Shown piece after piece: positions 13,887 to 24,032 of a stretch of DNA of 64,000 nucleotides (within the stretch, counting starts at the first letter, position 1; the number at the start of each line of letters is the position of its first letter). The translations under genes were made by a program, and so were the position numbers. Location: the NCBI RefSeq assembly GCF_007995095.1, contig NZ_VOPY01000002.1, positions 496,001-560,000 of the forward strand. Reading direction: 5' to 3'. The notes beneath the pieces are model-generated. The model had not been told where the DNA came from. It did no database searches and saw only the letters and a program-made list of their open reading frames with translations. The DNA comes from Flavisphingopyxis soli. GTDB taxonomy: Bacteria; Pseudomonadota; Alphaproteobacteria; Sphingomonadales; Sphingomonadaceae.

Positions 13887-14284
13887 TCGCTTTTCGCTCC
13901 CAGTGCCTGTTTGATCGCGCTGATCTTCGACCGGCCGATCATCACGCAGACGCCGGCGAGAACGACGAGCGCAACCGCGACGATCGATACCGCCGGCAGC
14001 AAGGCCATGATGCGGTTCAACGCCAACACCGCGATGACCGCGATCGCGAAGACGCCCATCATGCTCAGCATCGCCGCCGCGGTCAGCCAGACGACCGCGT
14101 GAACCGTCGAATCGGTGACAAAGTTGACCGTCGCGCGGAGCAGCGAAAGTTCGGCCTTGGCCGAGCGTTTGCCTTCTTCGACCAGCGCCTCGATCGTTTG
14201 CGTGACCGACGGGCGCGGATCATCGTCCTCATCGTCGATCGGCGGCGCATAGCCGTGATGGACGCGGTCGCCGGTTGCAGACAT
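13883..14284 (-). CDS. Holin-X-like / DUF1469-type membrane protein
   Basis: 133 residues from the ATG at 14284. An acidic N-terminus (PPIDDEDDDPRPS) and an amphipathic helix (TIEALVEEGKRSAKAELSLLRAT) precede two hydrophobic segments (AVVWLTAAAMLSMMGVFAIA and LPAVSIVAVALVVLAGVCVM). This is the layout of the phage-holin-superfamily 6 proteins of non-phage chromosomes; no phage genes are nearby. A longer frame to 14374 is rejected because it would overlap the upstream gene by 65 bp and does not fit the family. It overlaps the next gene by 4 bp (ATGA). Confidence 0.78.
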   Translation of the reverse strand: MSATGDRVHHGYAPPIDDEDDDPRPSVTQTIEALVEEGKRSAKAELSLLRATVNFVTDSTVHAVVWLTAAAMLSMMGVFAIAVIAVLALNRIMALLPAVSIVAVALVVLAGVCVMIGRSKISAIKQALGAKSE

Positions 14285-14309
14285 GTCGGCGCGTTCGTTC
14301 AGATCGGGA

Positions 14310-14906
14310 TCAAGCGTCAGAAGAACCGCCTCGCAGCATGCGCGCCATGATGAAACCGACGACGGCCGCGCCACCGATGGCGATTGCCGGGCTCTTGCGG
14401 ACGAATTCGCGGGTGTTGTCGATCAGTTCGTCGACGTCCTGTTTCTCGACCGTCGCGGCGAGGCTGGCGATCGAGGCGGCAGCGGTGCGAGCATATTCAC
14501 CATACTGGTCGCCGAGACGATCATCGACGCTCGAGGCGCTGTCGTCGATATATTTGGCCAGGCTGGCGATTGCGCCGGCGGCCTTGTCCTTGCCGTCGCG
14601 TGCCATCACCTTGGCGCGGGCCCCCGCATCCTCGGTCATGCGCGCGGCATCGGATTTCAGCTGCGCCGCCTTCTCGCTGGCGAGCTTGCTGACGCTGTCG
14701 CGGGTCGCGGCGAAATTGTGTTTCACTTCGCTGGTCGTCGCCGAAGTCGTGGCGGCCTTGCGCGATGCGCCCGACTTGATCGGGGCGGCGGGGCGCGGCG
14801 CCCTGGCGGCAGCGGCACGCTTGGCCGATGGGCGCGGCGGGGTCTTGGCCGTGGTCGGCTTCTTTGCCTTGGCGGCGGGTTTGGTCGGGGTTTTCTTGTC
14901 AGCCAT
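14310..14906 (-). CDS. DUF883-like protein with Lys/Ala/Pro-rich N-terminus
   Basis: 198 residues. The first 60 residues are a low-complexity KPAAKAKKP-type stretch like a histone H1 tail; next comes a helical region (FAATRDSVSKLASEKAAQLK to DELIDNTREFVRKSP) and a C-terminal hydrophobic segment (AIAIGGAAVVGFIMARML). The helical part and tail anchor resemble DUF883 proteins such as ElaB/YqjD, which tether ribosomes to the membrane in Escherichia coli. The basic tail could bind nucleic acid; that is inference. First gene of the four-gene minus-strand cluster, preceded by a candidate EcfG promoter about 55 bp upstream. Confidence 0.78.
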   Translation of the reverse strand: MADKKTPTKPAAKAKKPTTAKTPPRPSAKRAAAARAPRPAAPIKSGASRKAATTSATTSEVKHNFAATRDSVSKLASEKAAQLKSDAARMTEDAGARAKVMARDGKDKAAGAIASLAKYIDDSASSVDDRLGDQYGEYARTAAASIASLAATVEKQDVDELIDNTREFVRKSPAIAIGGAAVVGFIMARMLRGGSSDA

Positions 14907-14970
14907 GATGCGGCTCCTTTCGAACGGAATATCGAGATAGCAAATCGTTTCATCTCGACAACCACCGGAT

Positions 14971-16426
<1,456 letters not shown>

Positions 16427-16459
16427 TTGCCCGCAGCGATTGTGATTCAGTCCCGACCC

Positions 16460-16837
16460 GTGAAACCCACGACCAAATCCGACGGCAAGCCAGCGCATAA
16501 CGGCACCTTACCTTTGCCCAAACGAAAGCGGGCGATCGTGTCGGCGCTCGGCCCTGCGCTGGCGGTGGTGATCCTCGTCGCGATGGTCAGCTATGCGGTG
16601 TTCGGACCGACCGGGCTCTACGCCTGGGGCGATTATCGCCAGTCGCTGTCGAAAAAGAAGGTCGAGCTGGAAAAGCTCAAGGCCGAGGAAGCGCGCCTGC
16701 AGAACCGCACCAAGCTCGTCGATCCGCGCCATGCCGACCCCGATCTCGTCGACGAGCTGGTGCGCAAGGAACTCAACGTCAACGATCCCGGCGAGGTAAT
16801 CATCCCGCGCAATACGCCCGATAGCGCGCCGCGCTAA
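16460..16837 (+). CDS. ftsB: Septum formation initiator family protein FtsB/DivIC
   Basis: Small bitopic division protein linking FtsL and FtsQ in the divisome. A basic N-terminus (LPLPKRKRA) is followed by one transmembrane segment (LGPALAVVILVAMVSYAVFG), then GLYAWGDYRQSLSKKKVELEKLKAEEARLQNR, a periplasmic coiled coil typical of the family, and a C-terminal VRKELNVNDPGEVII motif. The start is uncertain: GTG at 16460 (125 residues) or TTG at 16427, directly after the eno stop; neither has a good Shine-Dalgarno. Position right after eno supports the assignment. Confidence 0.88.
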   Translation: MKPTTKSDGKPAHNGTLPLPKRKRAIVSALGPALAVVILVAMVSYAVFGPTGLYAWGDYRQSLSKKKVELEKLKAEEARLQNRTKLVDPRHADPDLVDELVRKELNVNDPGEVIIPRNTPDSAPR

Positions 16838-16935
16838 CGCTACGGCTTGCAGCCCGGGCTAGTCTTTGCCAAGGCTGCCCCAAAGCCGCGCCGGTTCCGG
16901 CGCTGACCCTTATCGACCGTCGAAAGGACTGTCCC

Positions 16936-18021
16936 TTGGCGAAATCTCCGTCGCGCCCCGCCGCGAAACCGGCCCCGGCCAAAAAGGCTGCGACCAAGAG
17001 CGCTCCGCCCGCACTGCCCAATCGTGAACGCCCCGACCAGCCCGAGCCGTTCGACGCGAGCAAGGACGAATTGCTCCAGTTCTATCGCGACATGCTGCTC
17101 ATCCGCCGCTTCGAGGAAAAGGCGGGGCAGCTATACGGCCTCGGCCTGATCGGCGGCTTCTGCCACCTCTATATCGGCCAGGAGGCGGTCGCGATCGGCC
17201 TGCAGTCGGCGCTCGACGGTGACAAGGACAGCGTCATCACCGGCTATCGCGATCACGGCCACATGCTCGCTTACGGTATCGACCCCAAGCTGATCATGGC
17301 CGAACTGACCGGTCGTCAGGCGGGCATATCGAAGGGCAAGGGCGGTTCGATGCACATGTTCAGCGTCGAACATAAATTCTATGGCGGCCACGGCATCGTC
17401 GGGGCGCAGGTCTCGCTCGGCACCGGGCTCGGCTTCGCGCACAAATACCGCAAGGACGGCGGCGTCTGCATGGCCTATTTCGGCGACGGCGCGGCCAACC
17501 AGGGCCAGGTCTACGAAAGCTTCAACATGGCCGAGCTGTGGAAGCTGCCGATCATCTTCGTGATCGAGAACAACCAGTATGCGATGGGCACCAGCGTCAA
17601 CCGCTCGTCGGCCGAGGACCAGCTCTACCGCCGCGGCGAGAGCTTTCGCATTCCCGGGCTGCAGGTCGACGGGATGGACGTGCTCGCGGTCCGCGGCGCG
17701 GCCGAAGAGGCGCTCAAATGGGTCCGTGCCGGCAAGGGACCGATCCTGCTCGAACTCAAGACCTACCGCTATCGCGGCCATTCGATGAGCGATCCGGCCA
17801 AATACCGCAGCCGCGACGAGGTCCAGGCGGTGCGCGACAAGTCGGACCCGATCGAACACGTGAAGAAACTGCTCGAAAAACAGGGCGTCAAGGAAGAGGC
17901 GATGAAGGACATCGACAAGGAGATCAGGAAGATCGTCAGCGACGCCGCCGACTTTGCCGAAAACTCGCCCGAGCCAGAGGCGGCCGAACTCTACACCGAC
18001 GTCCTGGTGGAGACCTACTGA
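16936..18021 (+). CDS. pdhA: Pyruvate dehydrogenase E1 component, alpha subunit
   Basis: Thiamine-diphosphate-dependent decarboxylase subunit of the alpha2beta2 E1. 361 residues. The N-terminal 35 residues are Lys/Ala/Pro-rich; then [38 protein letters not shown] and the ThDP motif [20 protein letters not shown] to [10 protein letters not shown]. The phosphorylation-loop-like [16 protein letters not shown] is present. Translation begins at TTG (16936) with AAAGGA 8 bp upstream, which fixes the start. The stop overlaps the pdhB ATG by 1 bp (TGATG), so translation is coupled. Confidence 0.97.
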   Translation: MAKSPSRPAAKPAPAKKAATKSAPPALPNRERPDQPEPFDASKDELLQFYRDMLLIRRFEEKAGQLYGLGLIGGFCHLYIGQEAVAIGLQSALDGDKDSVITGYRDHGHMLAYGIDPKLIMAELTGRQAGISKGKGGSMHMFSVEHKFYGGHGIVGAQVSLGTGLGFAHKYRKDGGVCMAYFGDGAANQGQVYESFNMAELWKLPIIFVIENNQYAMGTSVNRSSAEDQLYRRGESFRIPGLQVDGMDVLAVRGAAEEALKWVRAGKGPILLELKTYRYRGHSMSDPAKYRSRDEVQAVRDKSDPIEHVKKLLEKQGVKEEAMKDIDKEIRKIVSDAADFAENSPEPEAAELYTDVLVETY

Positions 18022-19436
18022 TGGCGATCGAACTCAAGATGCCCGCTCTGTCACCGACGATGGAAGAAGGCACGCTCGCCAAATGGCTCGTCAAGGAAGG
18101 CGACGAGGTCAAATCGGGCGACATCCTGGCCGAGATCGAAACCGACAAGGCGACGATGGAATTCGAAGCGGTCGACGAAGGCACGATCGCCAAGATCCTG
18201 GTCGCCGAGGGGACCGACGCGGTCAAGGTCGGCACCGTCATCGCGATGATCGCCGGTGAAGACGAGGATGCCAGCACGGTCGAAGCGCCGAAAGCTGCTC
18301 CCGCTGCGCCCGCTCCCGCTGCCGCCGCGCCGGTTGACGTTCCGGGCGAGGGCAAGGATGTCGGCCGCGCCGAATCGGAGGCCGAGATTACCAAGCACGA
18401 CGCTCCGCCGGCCAAGCCGCGCCCGTCGGACCCGGCGATTCCCGATGGCACCAAGATGGTTACGACGACCGTCCGCGAAGCCTTGCGCGACGCGATGGCC
18501 GAAGAGATGCGCGGCGACGACCGCGTGTTCGTGATGGGCGAGGAAGTCGCCGAGTACCAGGGCGCCTACAAGGTGACGCAGGGTCTGCTCGAGGAGTTCG
18601 GCCCGGCGCGCGTCATCGATACGCCGATCACCGAATATGGCTTTGCCGGTCTCGGCACCGGCGCGGCGATGGGCGGCCTGCGCCCGATCGTCGAGTTCAT
18701 GACGTTCAATTTCGCGATGCAGGCGATCGACCACATCATCAACTCGGCGGCCAAGACCAATTATATGTCAGGCGGCCAGATGCGCTGCCCGATCGTCTTT
18801 CGCGGCCCCAATGGCGCCGCCAGCCGCGTCGGCGCACAGCACAGCCAGAATTATGGCCCGTGGTACGCCAGCGTACCTGGGCTGATCGTCATCGCACCTT
18901 ACGACGCGGCCGATGCCAAGGGCCTGCTCAAGGCGGCGATCCGCAGCGAAGACCCCGTCGTATTCCTCGAAAACGAGCTGATGTACGGCAAGAGCTTCGA
19001 TATTCCCGATCTCGACGACCATGTCCTGCCGATCGGCAAGGCGCGGATCGTCCGCGAAGGCGCCGACGTGACTTTGGTCAGCTATTCGATCGGCGTCGGG
19101 GTGGCACTCGAGGCGGCCGAGATGCTGGCAGGAGAGGGGATCGACGCCGAGGTGATCGACCTGCGCACGCTGCGTCCGCTCGATACCGTCACGGTCCTCG
19201 AAAGCCTCAAGAAGACCAACCGCGTCGTCGTCGTCGAGGAAGGCTGGCCGACCTGTTCGATCGCCAGCGAGATTTCGGCGGTGTGCATGGAACAGGGTTT
19301 CGACTGGCTCGACGCGCCGGTCCTGCGCGTGACCAACGAGGACGTTCCTCTTCCCTATGCGGCGAACCTCGAGAAACTGGCGCTGGTCGATGCGGCGCGC
19401 GTCGTCGCTGCGGCCAGGAAAGTCAGCTACCGCTAA
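18021..19436 (+). CDS. pdhB: Pyruvate dehydrogenase E1 component, beta subunit, with lipoyl domain
   Basis: 471 residues. An N-terminal lipoyl domain ([20 protein letters not shown], lipoyl-Lys 43 in ETDKATMEF) is joined by an Ala/Pro-rich linker (about 80-130) to the E1-beta body ([55 protein letters not shown]), ending with the transketolase C-terminal domain. The extra lipoyl domain on E1-beta is a known alphaproteobacterial arrangement. The ATG at 18021 overlaps the pdhA stop; longer upstream reading frames are antisense-like shadows of pdhA. E2/E3 (aceF, lpd) are not in the window. It is convergent with the Tad-type genes (3-bp gap). Confidence 0.97.
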   Translation: MAIELKMPALSPTMEEGTLAKWLVKEGDEVKSGDILAEIETDKATMEFEAVDEGTIAKILVAEGTDAVKVGTVIAMIAGEDEDASTVEAPKAAPAAPAPAAAAPVDVPGEGKDVGRAESEAEITKHDAPPAKPRPSDPAIPDGTKMVTTTVREALRDAMAEEMRGDDRVFVMGEEVAEYQGAYKVTQGLLEEFGPARVIDTPITEYGFAGLGTGAAMGGLRPIVEFMTFNFAMQAIDHIINSAAKTNYMSGGQMRCPIVFRGPNGAASRVGAQHSQNYGPWYASVPGLIVIAPYDAADAKGLLKAAIRSEDPVVFLENELMYGKSFDIPDLDDHVLPIGKARIVREGADVTLVSYSIGVGVALEAAEMLAGEGIDAEVIDLRTLRPLDTVTVLESLKKTNRVVVVEEGWPTCSIASEISAVCMEQGFDWLDAPVLRVTNEDVPLPYAANLEKLALVDAARVVAAARKVSYR

Positions 19437-19439
19437 CGG

Positions 19440-20150
19440 TCAGCAGAATCCGATTTTCGAATCGGGAACGGCTGGCGAGGGATTGTAGACGTTGCCATAT
19501 TTGGCAGCCTTGGTTGTATCGCCCGTGAGGTCGCGATCGTCGCGAACGTACATCGCGGCGGTTTTCTTGATCACCTGCGGGCCGAACATCGATCCGAAGA
19601 TGATCGGCTGATAGTCGTAGGCGACTTCGACGAACATGATGGCAAATCCGGTATCGGCGGCGACCTGTTTGCCTGCGGGACCCATGCCCTTCATCGCGGT
19701 ACCGCTGGCCCCGTCGCCTTGGAGGCCGAAACTCGAAACATAAACCTTGCTACCCGAACAGCGCTGCCAGTGGATCCATTGGCCGCCGTCCGCGTTTTTT
19801 TCCAGGCTCGACAGGATGATGCGACCGTTTTTGATCAGGTTCAGGCCACCCGCCTGCAACTGGGCGGCGGTCAGCGCCTGGTTGATGTCGGTTTCGCGCA
19901 GTCGGGGCAGGCCGGTGGCGACTTTCTGCTTGGCGCGCGAAGCGTTGTCGGCGAGCGACAGCGCGACCTGACTGATCCGCATATGGGTGATCGCAAGGTT
20001 GCCGAGCTCGATCCCGCCGAGGCCCAGGACCATCAGGATCGGGAGCATATATGCAAATTCGACATAAGCGAGTGCCGATGTGTCACGGCCCAGTCCGCGA
20101 AGCCGCCCGACGCATCGGGCGATGGCGCCTGACCCGCGGGTCATGGGCAC
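19440..20150 (-). CDS. TadE/TadG-like pilus assembly protein (1)
   Basis: 236 residues. Short basic N-terminus followed by the TadE-type hydrophobic segment with conserved Glu (ALAYVEFAYMLPILMVLGLGG), that is, a type IV prepilin-like N-terminal helix. The rest is an extracytoplasmic domain with two Cys (WQRCSG, IGFC) and an FGPQVIKKTAAMYVRDDRD-like C-terminus typical of sphingomonad TadE-like proteins. It is the last of three overlapping minus-strand genes and overlaps the previous one by 10 bp. Likely a minor pilin or surface-assembly protein; the specific structure built is unknown because the secretion genes are not here. Confidence 0.82.
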   Translation of the reverse strand: MPMTRGSGAIARCVGRLRGLGRDTSALAYVEFAYMLPILMVLGLGGIELGNLAITHMRISQVALSLADNASRAKQKVATGLPRLRETDINQALTAAQLQAGGLNLIKNGRIILSSLEKNADGGQWIHWQRCSGSKVYVSSFGLQGDGASGTAMKGMGPAGKQVAADTGFAIMFVEVAYDYQPIIFGSMFGPQVIKKTAAMYVRDDRDLTGDTTKAAKYGNVYNPSPAVPDSKIGFC

Positions 20151-20761
20151 ACCGATTTGGTCGGGCGTGCGGCCTGGCTGCCGAACGGCTGGTTGCGCAG
20201 GATCGTCGTTGCCGTGAGCTGGCGACTTTTCTGGAAATAGTTGTTCTTGTTCTGCATGTTGAGCAGACTCCAGAGCGGAAACATGGAATCGAACTTCTCG
20301 GTCACGGTATAAACGACGACATCGTCGGCGCCACCGAGACCTGCCGCACCACTATCGGCATCCCATTTGTTGTTGCCGTTGACGTCGGTGAAACATTCGG
20401 ACGTATCGTATTTGGCGTTTCCGTTGGCATCGACGAAATCCTCGGGCATGCCGACAACATCGAAATTCTCGTAGTTCTTGCGTGAAAAGGTCACGACAGC
20501 GACTTTGTTTACGTCATGGATGCGCGCGGCGACCGTTGCATCGACGATGGACTGAGCCGTCGGTCCCGATTGCAGTCCCGAACTACGACCTGCATTCTGC
20601 ACCGCACCTTCGAGAATGGCGTGGTTGTAGGCAGCGTAGCCGATATCGAAAATGCCGAAGATGAACATGAAAAAGATCGGTCCGATGATCGCGAATTCGA
20701 TCATCGTCGAGCCGTCTTCGCTGGCACCTAGGCGTTTGGCGAACTTCCGCAGCAGGCTCAT
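20141..20761 (-). CDS. TadE/TadG-like pilus assembly protein (2)
   Basis: 206 residues starting MSLLRKFAKRLGASEDGS, then the TadE hydrophobic segment (TMIEFAIIGPIFFMFIFGIF) with the conserved Glu at the usual place. The C-terminal half holds VDANGNAKYDTSE and VDVNGNNKWDADSG-like calcium-loop motifs (DVNGNNKWD), which suggest metal-stabilised loops in the extracytoplasmic domain. It overlaps the vWA gene by 4 bp (ATGA) and the next TadE-like gene by 10 bp, so all three are expected to be made in fixed proportion. Confidence 0.85.
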   Translation of the reverse strand: MSLLRKFAKRLGASEDGSTMIEFAIIGPIFFMFIFGIFDIGYAAYNHAILEGAVQNAGRSSGLQSGPTAQSIVDATVAARIHDVNKVAVVTFSRKNYENFDVVGMPEDFVDANGNAKYDTSECFTDVNGNNKWDADSGAAGLGGADDVVVYTVTEKFDSMFPLWSLLNMQNKNNYFQKSRQLTATTILRNQPFGSQAARPTKSVCP

Positions 20762-22710
20762 TTGTTGAGCCTCAGGTCGGCGATCTGCGAGGCGATCGCC
20801 TTGAAGGCGTCCTTGAGCGCGGTGGTGCTCGACGATTCATACGCCCGGTTGTCGCTCGAACATTTGCGCAGATTGTCTGTCATCCCGGTGCCGAAACTGA
20901 CCGTCCAGATCATGTAGCCCTCGGCCTTCGCGGCTTCACATGCGGCGAGGAAACGGTTCGAATGGTAGTCGGTCAACGTACTGTTGTTGGTGCCCGACGG
21001 TGCCACGCGATTGTCGTAGATTTCCTGACCATAGGACGAATACGTCGTCGTTGTCGGTGCCATTTCGCCATCGGTCATGAAGATGATGTGGCGGCTGACC
21101 GATTTGGTCACGCCGTCGTCGACGATCGATTTGAAGATGCCGCGCGGACTGCCGAGGCGTGCACCCCAGATCATGCCGATATCGTGATAGGTTGAACCTG
21201 ATGGTTGAAGCGAGTCGAGATAATTGGTCAGCCACGTCGGCACGGTCGTCGCATTGACCGTATCGACCGCGGTGAATTCGCGCATCGTCTCGGGGCAGTT
21301 GGCGTTGACGCTGTTGAGCGTGGTCGTCGAATCGACGCTCGTCAGGTTGTTGTAGCGATAATATTCGACGTGCTCCCACAGCGGCTTCCAGCGCGTCGCT
21401 TCGCTTGTCGGGGCGCTATTGATGTCGAGATCGGTCGCACCCGACGGCACCGGCGACATGGCAAAGTTCCTGACCGTCGCGCGCTCTTCGATACAGCCTT
21501 GCCACGTGCTGTTCGTCGAAATAATTCCCTTTGCGCCGGGCGCGGTCAGCAGGTCGACGGGATCATAGACGCCAGCCGTTGTGACGGTACCCGCGGTGCC
21601 AGTGGCGATTTGCGTGCTGCCAGTCTTTATCCCGACGGTCGAAATCGGATCGGCGGTATAGCGCCATTTGGTCCAGGAAAACCCACCGCTCACATAATTG
21701 ACGTCACGGTCCTGGTAGGTCCGACGGCACGAGCGGGTGTTGCCCTTTTTATCAGGGGCACCCGAATAGCCCCATTCGGGATTATAATATATTCGCTCGC
21801 GCACGGTGCCGGGCTTCGAACCGCTGAGGATAAGAGGATTTGTGCCACTGGACGGATAGTTGTTATCGGCATAATCGTTGCACTGGTTACTCGAAATGTC
21901 GGCTCCGCTATTATAGACCTGTGTCTGCGCCGAGCCGACGTTGGTCGTGCTGGACACCGTATATACGGGGGTATCGTACACCGCGAGCCGTGTCTGATAG
22001 GTGTGGCTGTTCGCCAGATAGCTGGCCGGGAACTGACCCGCGGCGATCAGGCCACTGACATTGACCGATGAACTGTACGGCACGAAGCCATAGCGGATCC
22101 GCGTCTCGGTATCGTTGGTCACCGCTGCCGCGATTGTCTTGTGAAAATCGGCGACGGCTTCGCGGATGCCCGCAATGCGCGAGCCCGAGCCGCCATTACA
22201 GCTGCTGCTACCATTTGGGCACCACGCCATCGAACCCGTGGTGTCGAGCACGAACATGATGTCGGCGTTGGCGATCTGCAGTTCGGCGCTGCACGTCACG
22301 GTCAGATCAAAGTTGGTGTAACCGAAAGTCTTCATGATCAGCGTCGGGAGCTTGGTCGACGCGTTCCCGTTCACCTGACCCTCGGTGTTTGCCGCAGTGG
22401 TGAAGCTCGTATTGGTGACCTTGACGCCGTCGCCGTTGAAGTTGAAATTGAACATCGTATTGGCCTTGGACTGGGCCGCCGTGTTGTAGCTCCCGACCTG
22501 TCCCATCGCCTTGCGCCCGGCGAGGACGCCGGCGTCGCAGGCCGATTGCAACCGCGTCTTGACCATATAGGCGCGGCTCATGTCGACGCCCGATCCGATC
22601 ATCCCGATCATCGGGAAGAGCAGGAAAGCGGTGATGATGAGCGTGTTGCCGCCTTCGTCGCGGGCAAGGCGACGCATGGCGCGAACGGTCTTTTTCAGCA
22701 TCTGGATCAT
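20758..22710 (-). CDS. TadG-like protein with von Willebrand A domain
   Basis: 650 residues. N-terminal TadG/Flp-type segment (GGNTLIITAFLLFPMIGMIG, then GVDMSRAYMVKTRLQSACDA), followed by a vWA domain whose MIDAS begins at about residue 156 (DTTGSM) with later TDGE. A large Gly/Ser/Thr-rich insertion lies between the MIDAS strand and the second half. The C-terminus (SSTTALKDAFKAIASQIADLRL) is typical of TadG-like vWA proteins. Such proteins act in adhesion or pilus assembly with TadE partners, here the two genes immediately downstream. First gene of the cluster; divergent from the gene at 22813. Confidence 0.87.
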   Translation of the reverse strand: MIQMLKKTVRAMRRLARDEGGNTLIITAFLLFPMIGMIGSGVDMSRAYMVKTRLQSACDAGVLAGRKAMGQVGSYNTAAQSKANTMFNFNFNGDGVKVTNTSFTTAANTEGQVNGNASTKLPTLIMKTFGYTNFDLTVTCSAELQIANADIMFVLDTTGSMAWCPNGSSSCNGGSGSRIAGIREAVADFHKTIAAAVTNDTETRIRYGFVPYSSSVNVSGLIAAGQFPASYLANSHTYQTRLAVYDTPVYTVSSTTNVGSAQTQVYNSGADISSNQCNDYADNNYPSSGTNPLILSGSKPGTVRERIYYNPEWGYSGAPDKKGNTRSCRRTYQDRDVNYVSGGFSWTKWRYTADPISTVGIKTGSTQIATGTAGTVTTAGVYDPVDLLTAPGAKGIISTNSTWQGCIEERATVRNFAMSPVPSGATDLDINSAPTSEATRWKPLWEHVEYYRYNNLTSVDSTTTLNSVNANCPETMREFTAVDTVNATTVPTWLTNYLDSLQPSGSTYHDIGMIWGARLGSPRGIFKSIVDDGVTKSVSRHIIFMTDGEMAPTTTTYSSYGQEIYDNRVAPSGTNNSTLTDYHSNRFLAACEAAKAEGYMIWTVSFGTGMTDNLRKCSSDNRAYESSSTTALKDAFKAIASQIADLRLNK

Positions 22711-22812
22711 TGGTCCCTGAACCCCTCAGCGCTGGGCGGCTGTGCCTAATCCCACTTTCGTGCCATGACCCATAGTGGCTGATGGTTCATCGCAGCCTAA
22801 ACGGTGTGGTTA

Positions 22813-23502
22813 ATGACAATTCAACACGAAGCGGTGCCATTGCAGACCCTCCCGGAAGTGCGGCCTGACGTGGTCGCGCTCGACAATCCGGTGCTGCTGG
22901 CAATGGTTTCGCCTACGAAACGGCAACCGCTGTCGGCGATCTGGGCATTCGACCGGGCGATGGCCGCAACGGTTGCCCGCGCCAAGGGCGGCGATGCGAT
23001 CATGGCCCAGCTCAGGCTGGCCTGGTGGCGCGACGAGATCGCCGCACTGGCGACACCCAGGCAACGGCCCGATCCGGTGCTTGCCGCGCTCGCGCAGTTC
23101 GTGCCCGCCGCCCAGATCGATAGCCTGGCCGAACTGGTGGACATTTGGGAGCGGCTCTTGCTCGCTCAGCCACTCGATCGTGCTGCGGCAATTACCCATG
23201 CCAAAGGCCGCGGTGCGACCCTCGCTGCGCTCGCCAGCGAAATCCTCGATCCCGCTGGCCCTGATCGACAAGGCCTCGGGACATGCTGGGCTGCCGTCGA
23301 TCTGGCGACGCACATCGACGACGAAGCGATCACGGCGTCGTTGTTCGATCATGCCGCGGAGGCCAATGCGAACGACCGCGGTGGCCCCCGTGCGCTGCGT
23401 GCGCTCGCGGGATGGTCGCGGCGGATAGCCTTGCGCCACGGCACGCCTTCTCCCCTGCGCGACCAGCTCTATTTGTTGCGCATGGGACTGATCGGGCGCT
23501 GA
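22813..23502 (+). CDS. Squalene/phytoene synthase family protein, probable non-catalytic
   Basis: 229 residues. The stretch AIWAFDRAMAATVARAKGGD to MAQLRLAWWRDEIAAL resembles the first helices of the trans-isoprenyl-diphosphate synthase fold, closest to NDUFAF6-type proteins (LRxxWWRD motif). The Asp-rich diphosphate-binding motifs of true squalene or phytoene synthases (DDxxD-like first motif and DxxxD second motif) are not visible; only scattered acidic residues (THIDDEA) are present. A complex-I assembly-like role is possible by analogy, not shown. Start is the ATG at 22813; a GTG at 22804 is an alternative. About 100 bp separates it from the divergent TadG-like gene. Confidence 0.7.
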   Translation: MTIQHEAVPLQTLPEVRPDVVALDNPVLLAMVSPTKRQPLSAIWAFDRAMAATVARAKGGDAIMAQLRLAWWRDEIAALATPRQRPDPVLAALAQFVPAAQIDSLAELVDIWERLLLAQPLDRAAAITHAKGRGATLAALASEILDPAGPDRQGLGTCWAAVDLATHIDDEAITASLFDHAAEANANDRGGPRALRALAGWSRRIALRHGTPSPLRDQLYLLRMGLIGR

Positions 23503-23564
23503 AGCATCTTGGCATCGGCCGGCGATTTGCATAGCATCGCGCGCTATCGACACGGGAGGCGACG

Positions 23565-24032
23565 ATGAACCGGACGATAGCGGGTGCCATCGCGGCGATC
23601 CTGTTGCTCGCGGGCGGACTGTTCCTCTGGCAGGCGGAAAGCCAGGATGCCGAACCGCTCGCCGCTGCTCCGCCGACCGAGCGAAGCGTGCCGACGCTGC
23701 CCGATCCGCCCGCCGCCAATGCGCCCAGTCGCGGTCCGGCGCCGCCAGCGCCACCCGAAGCGAAGAAGGCGACCCGAGAAGAAGCGCGCTTCAATCGCTA
23801 CGACCGCAATCGCGACGAGGCGATCAGCCGGATCGAGCTGATGTCGAGCCGGACCAGCGCATTCAAGAAGCTCGACAAGGACGGCAACAACCTGCTGACC
23901 TTCGAAGAGTGGGCGGTGGCGACATCGGATCGCTTTGCGCGCGCCGACGCCAATCGCAACGGCCTGCTGACCCGCGCCGAATTTGCGACCACCGCGCCCA
24001 AGCGGAGCGCAAAACCAAAGTGCGGCTGTTAG
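23565..24032 (+). CDS. Membrane-anchored EF-hand protein
   Basis: 155 residues. N-terminal signal anchor ([18 protein letters not shown]), a Pro/Ala-rich linker to about residue 70, then three EF-hand calcium loops: [12 protein letters not shown] (80-91), [12 protein letters not shown] (104-115) and [12 protein letters not shown] (128-139), each with Asp at position 1 and Glu at position 12. Predicted periplasmic calcium-binding protein of unknown role. ATG preceded by GGGAGG. The last four bases overlap the end of convergent trmFO. Confidence 0.85.
   Translation: MNRTIAGAIAAILLLAGGLFLWQAESQDAEPLAAAPPTERSVPTLPDPPAANAPSRGPAPPAPPEAKKATREEARFNRYDRNRDEAISRIELMSSRTSAFKKLDKDGNNLLTFEEWAVATSDRFARADANRNGLLTRAEFATTAPKRSAKPKCGC

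Noticed and set aside
12997-14284. Prophage remnant because of a holin-like gene
   Set aside because: No integrase, capsid or lysis genes are near; holin-X-like proteins of this kind occur as ordinary chromosomal genes.
14285-14374. Upstream extension of the holin-X-like gene
   Set aside because: It would overlap the preceding gene by 65 bp and adds residues foreign to the family.
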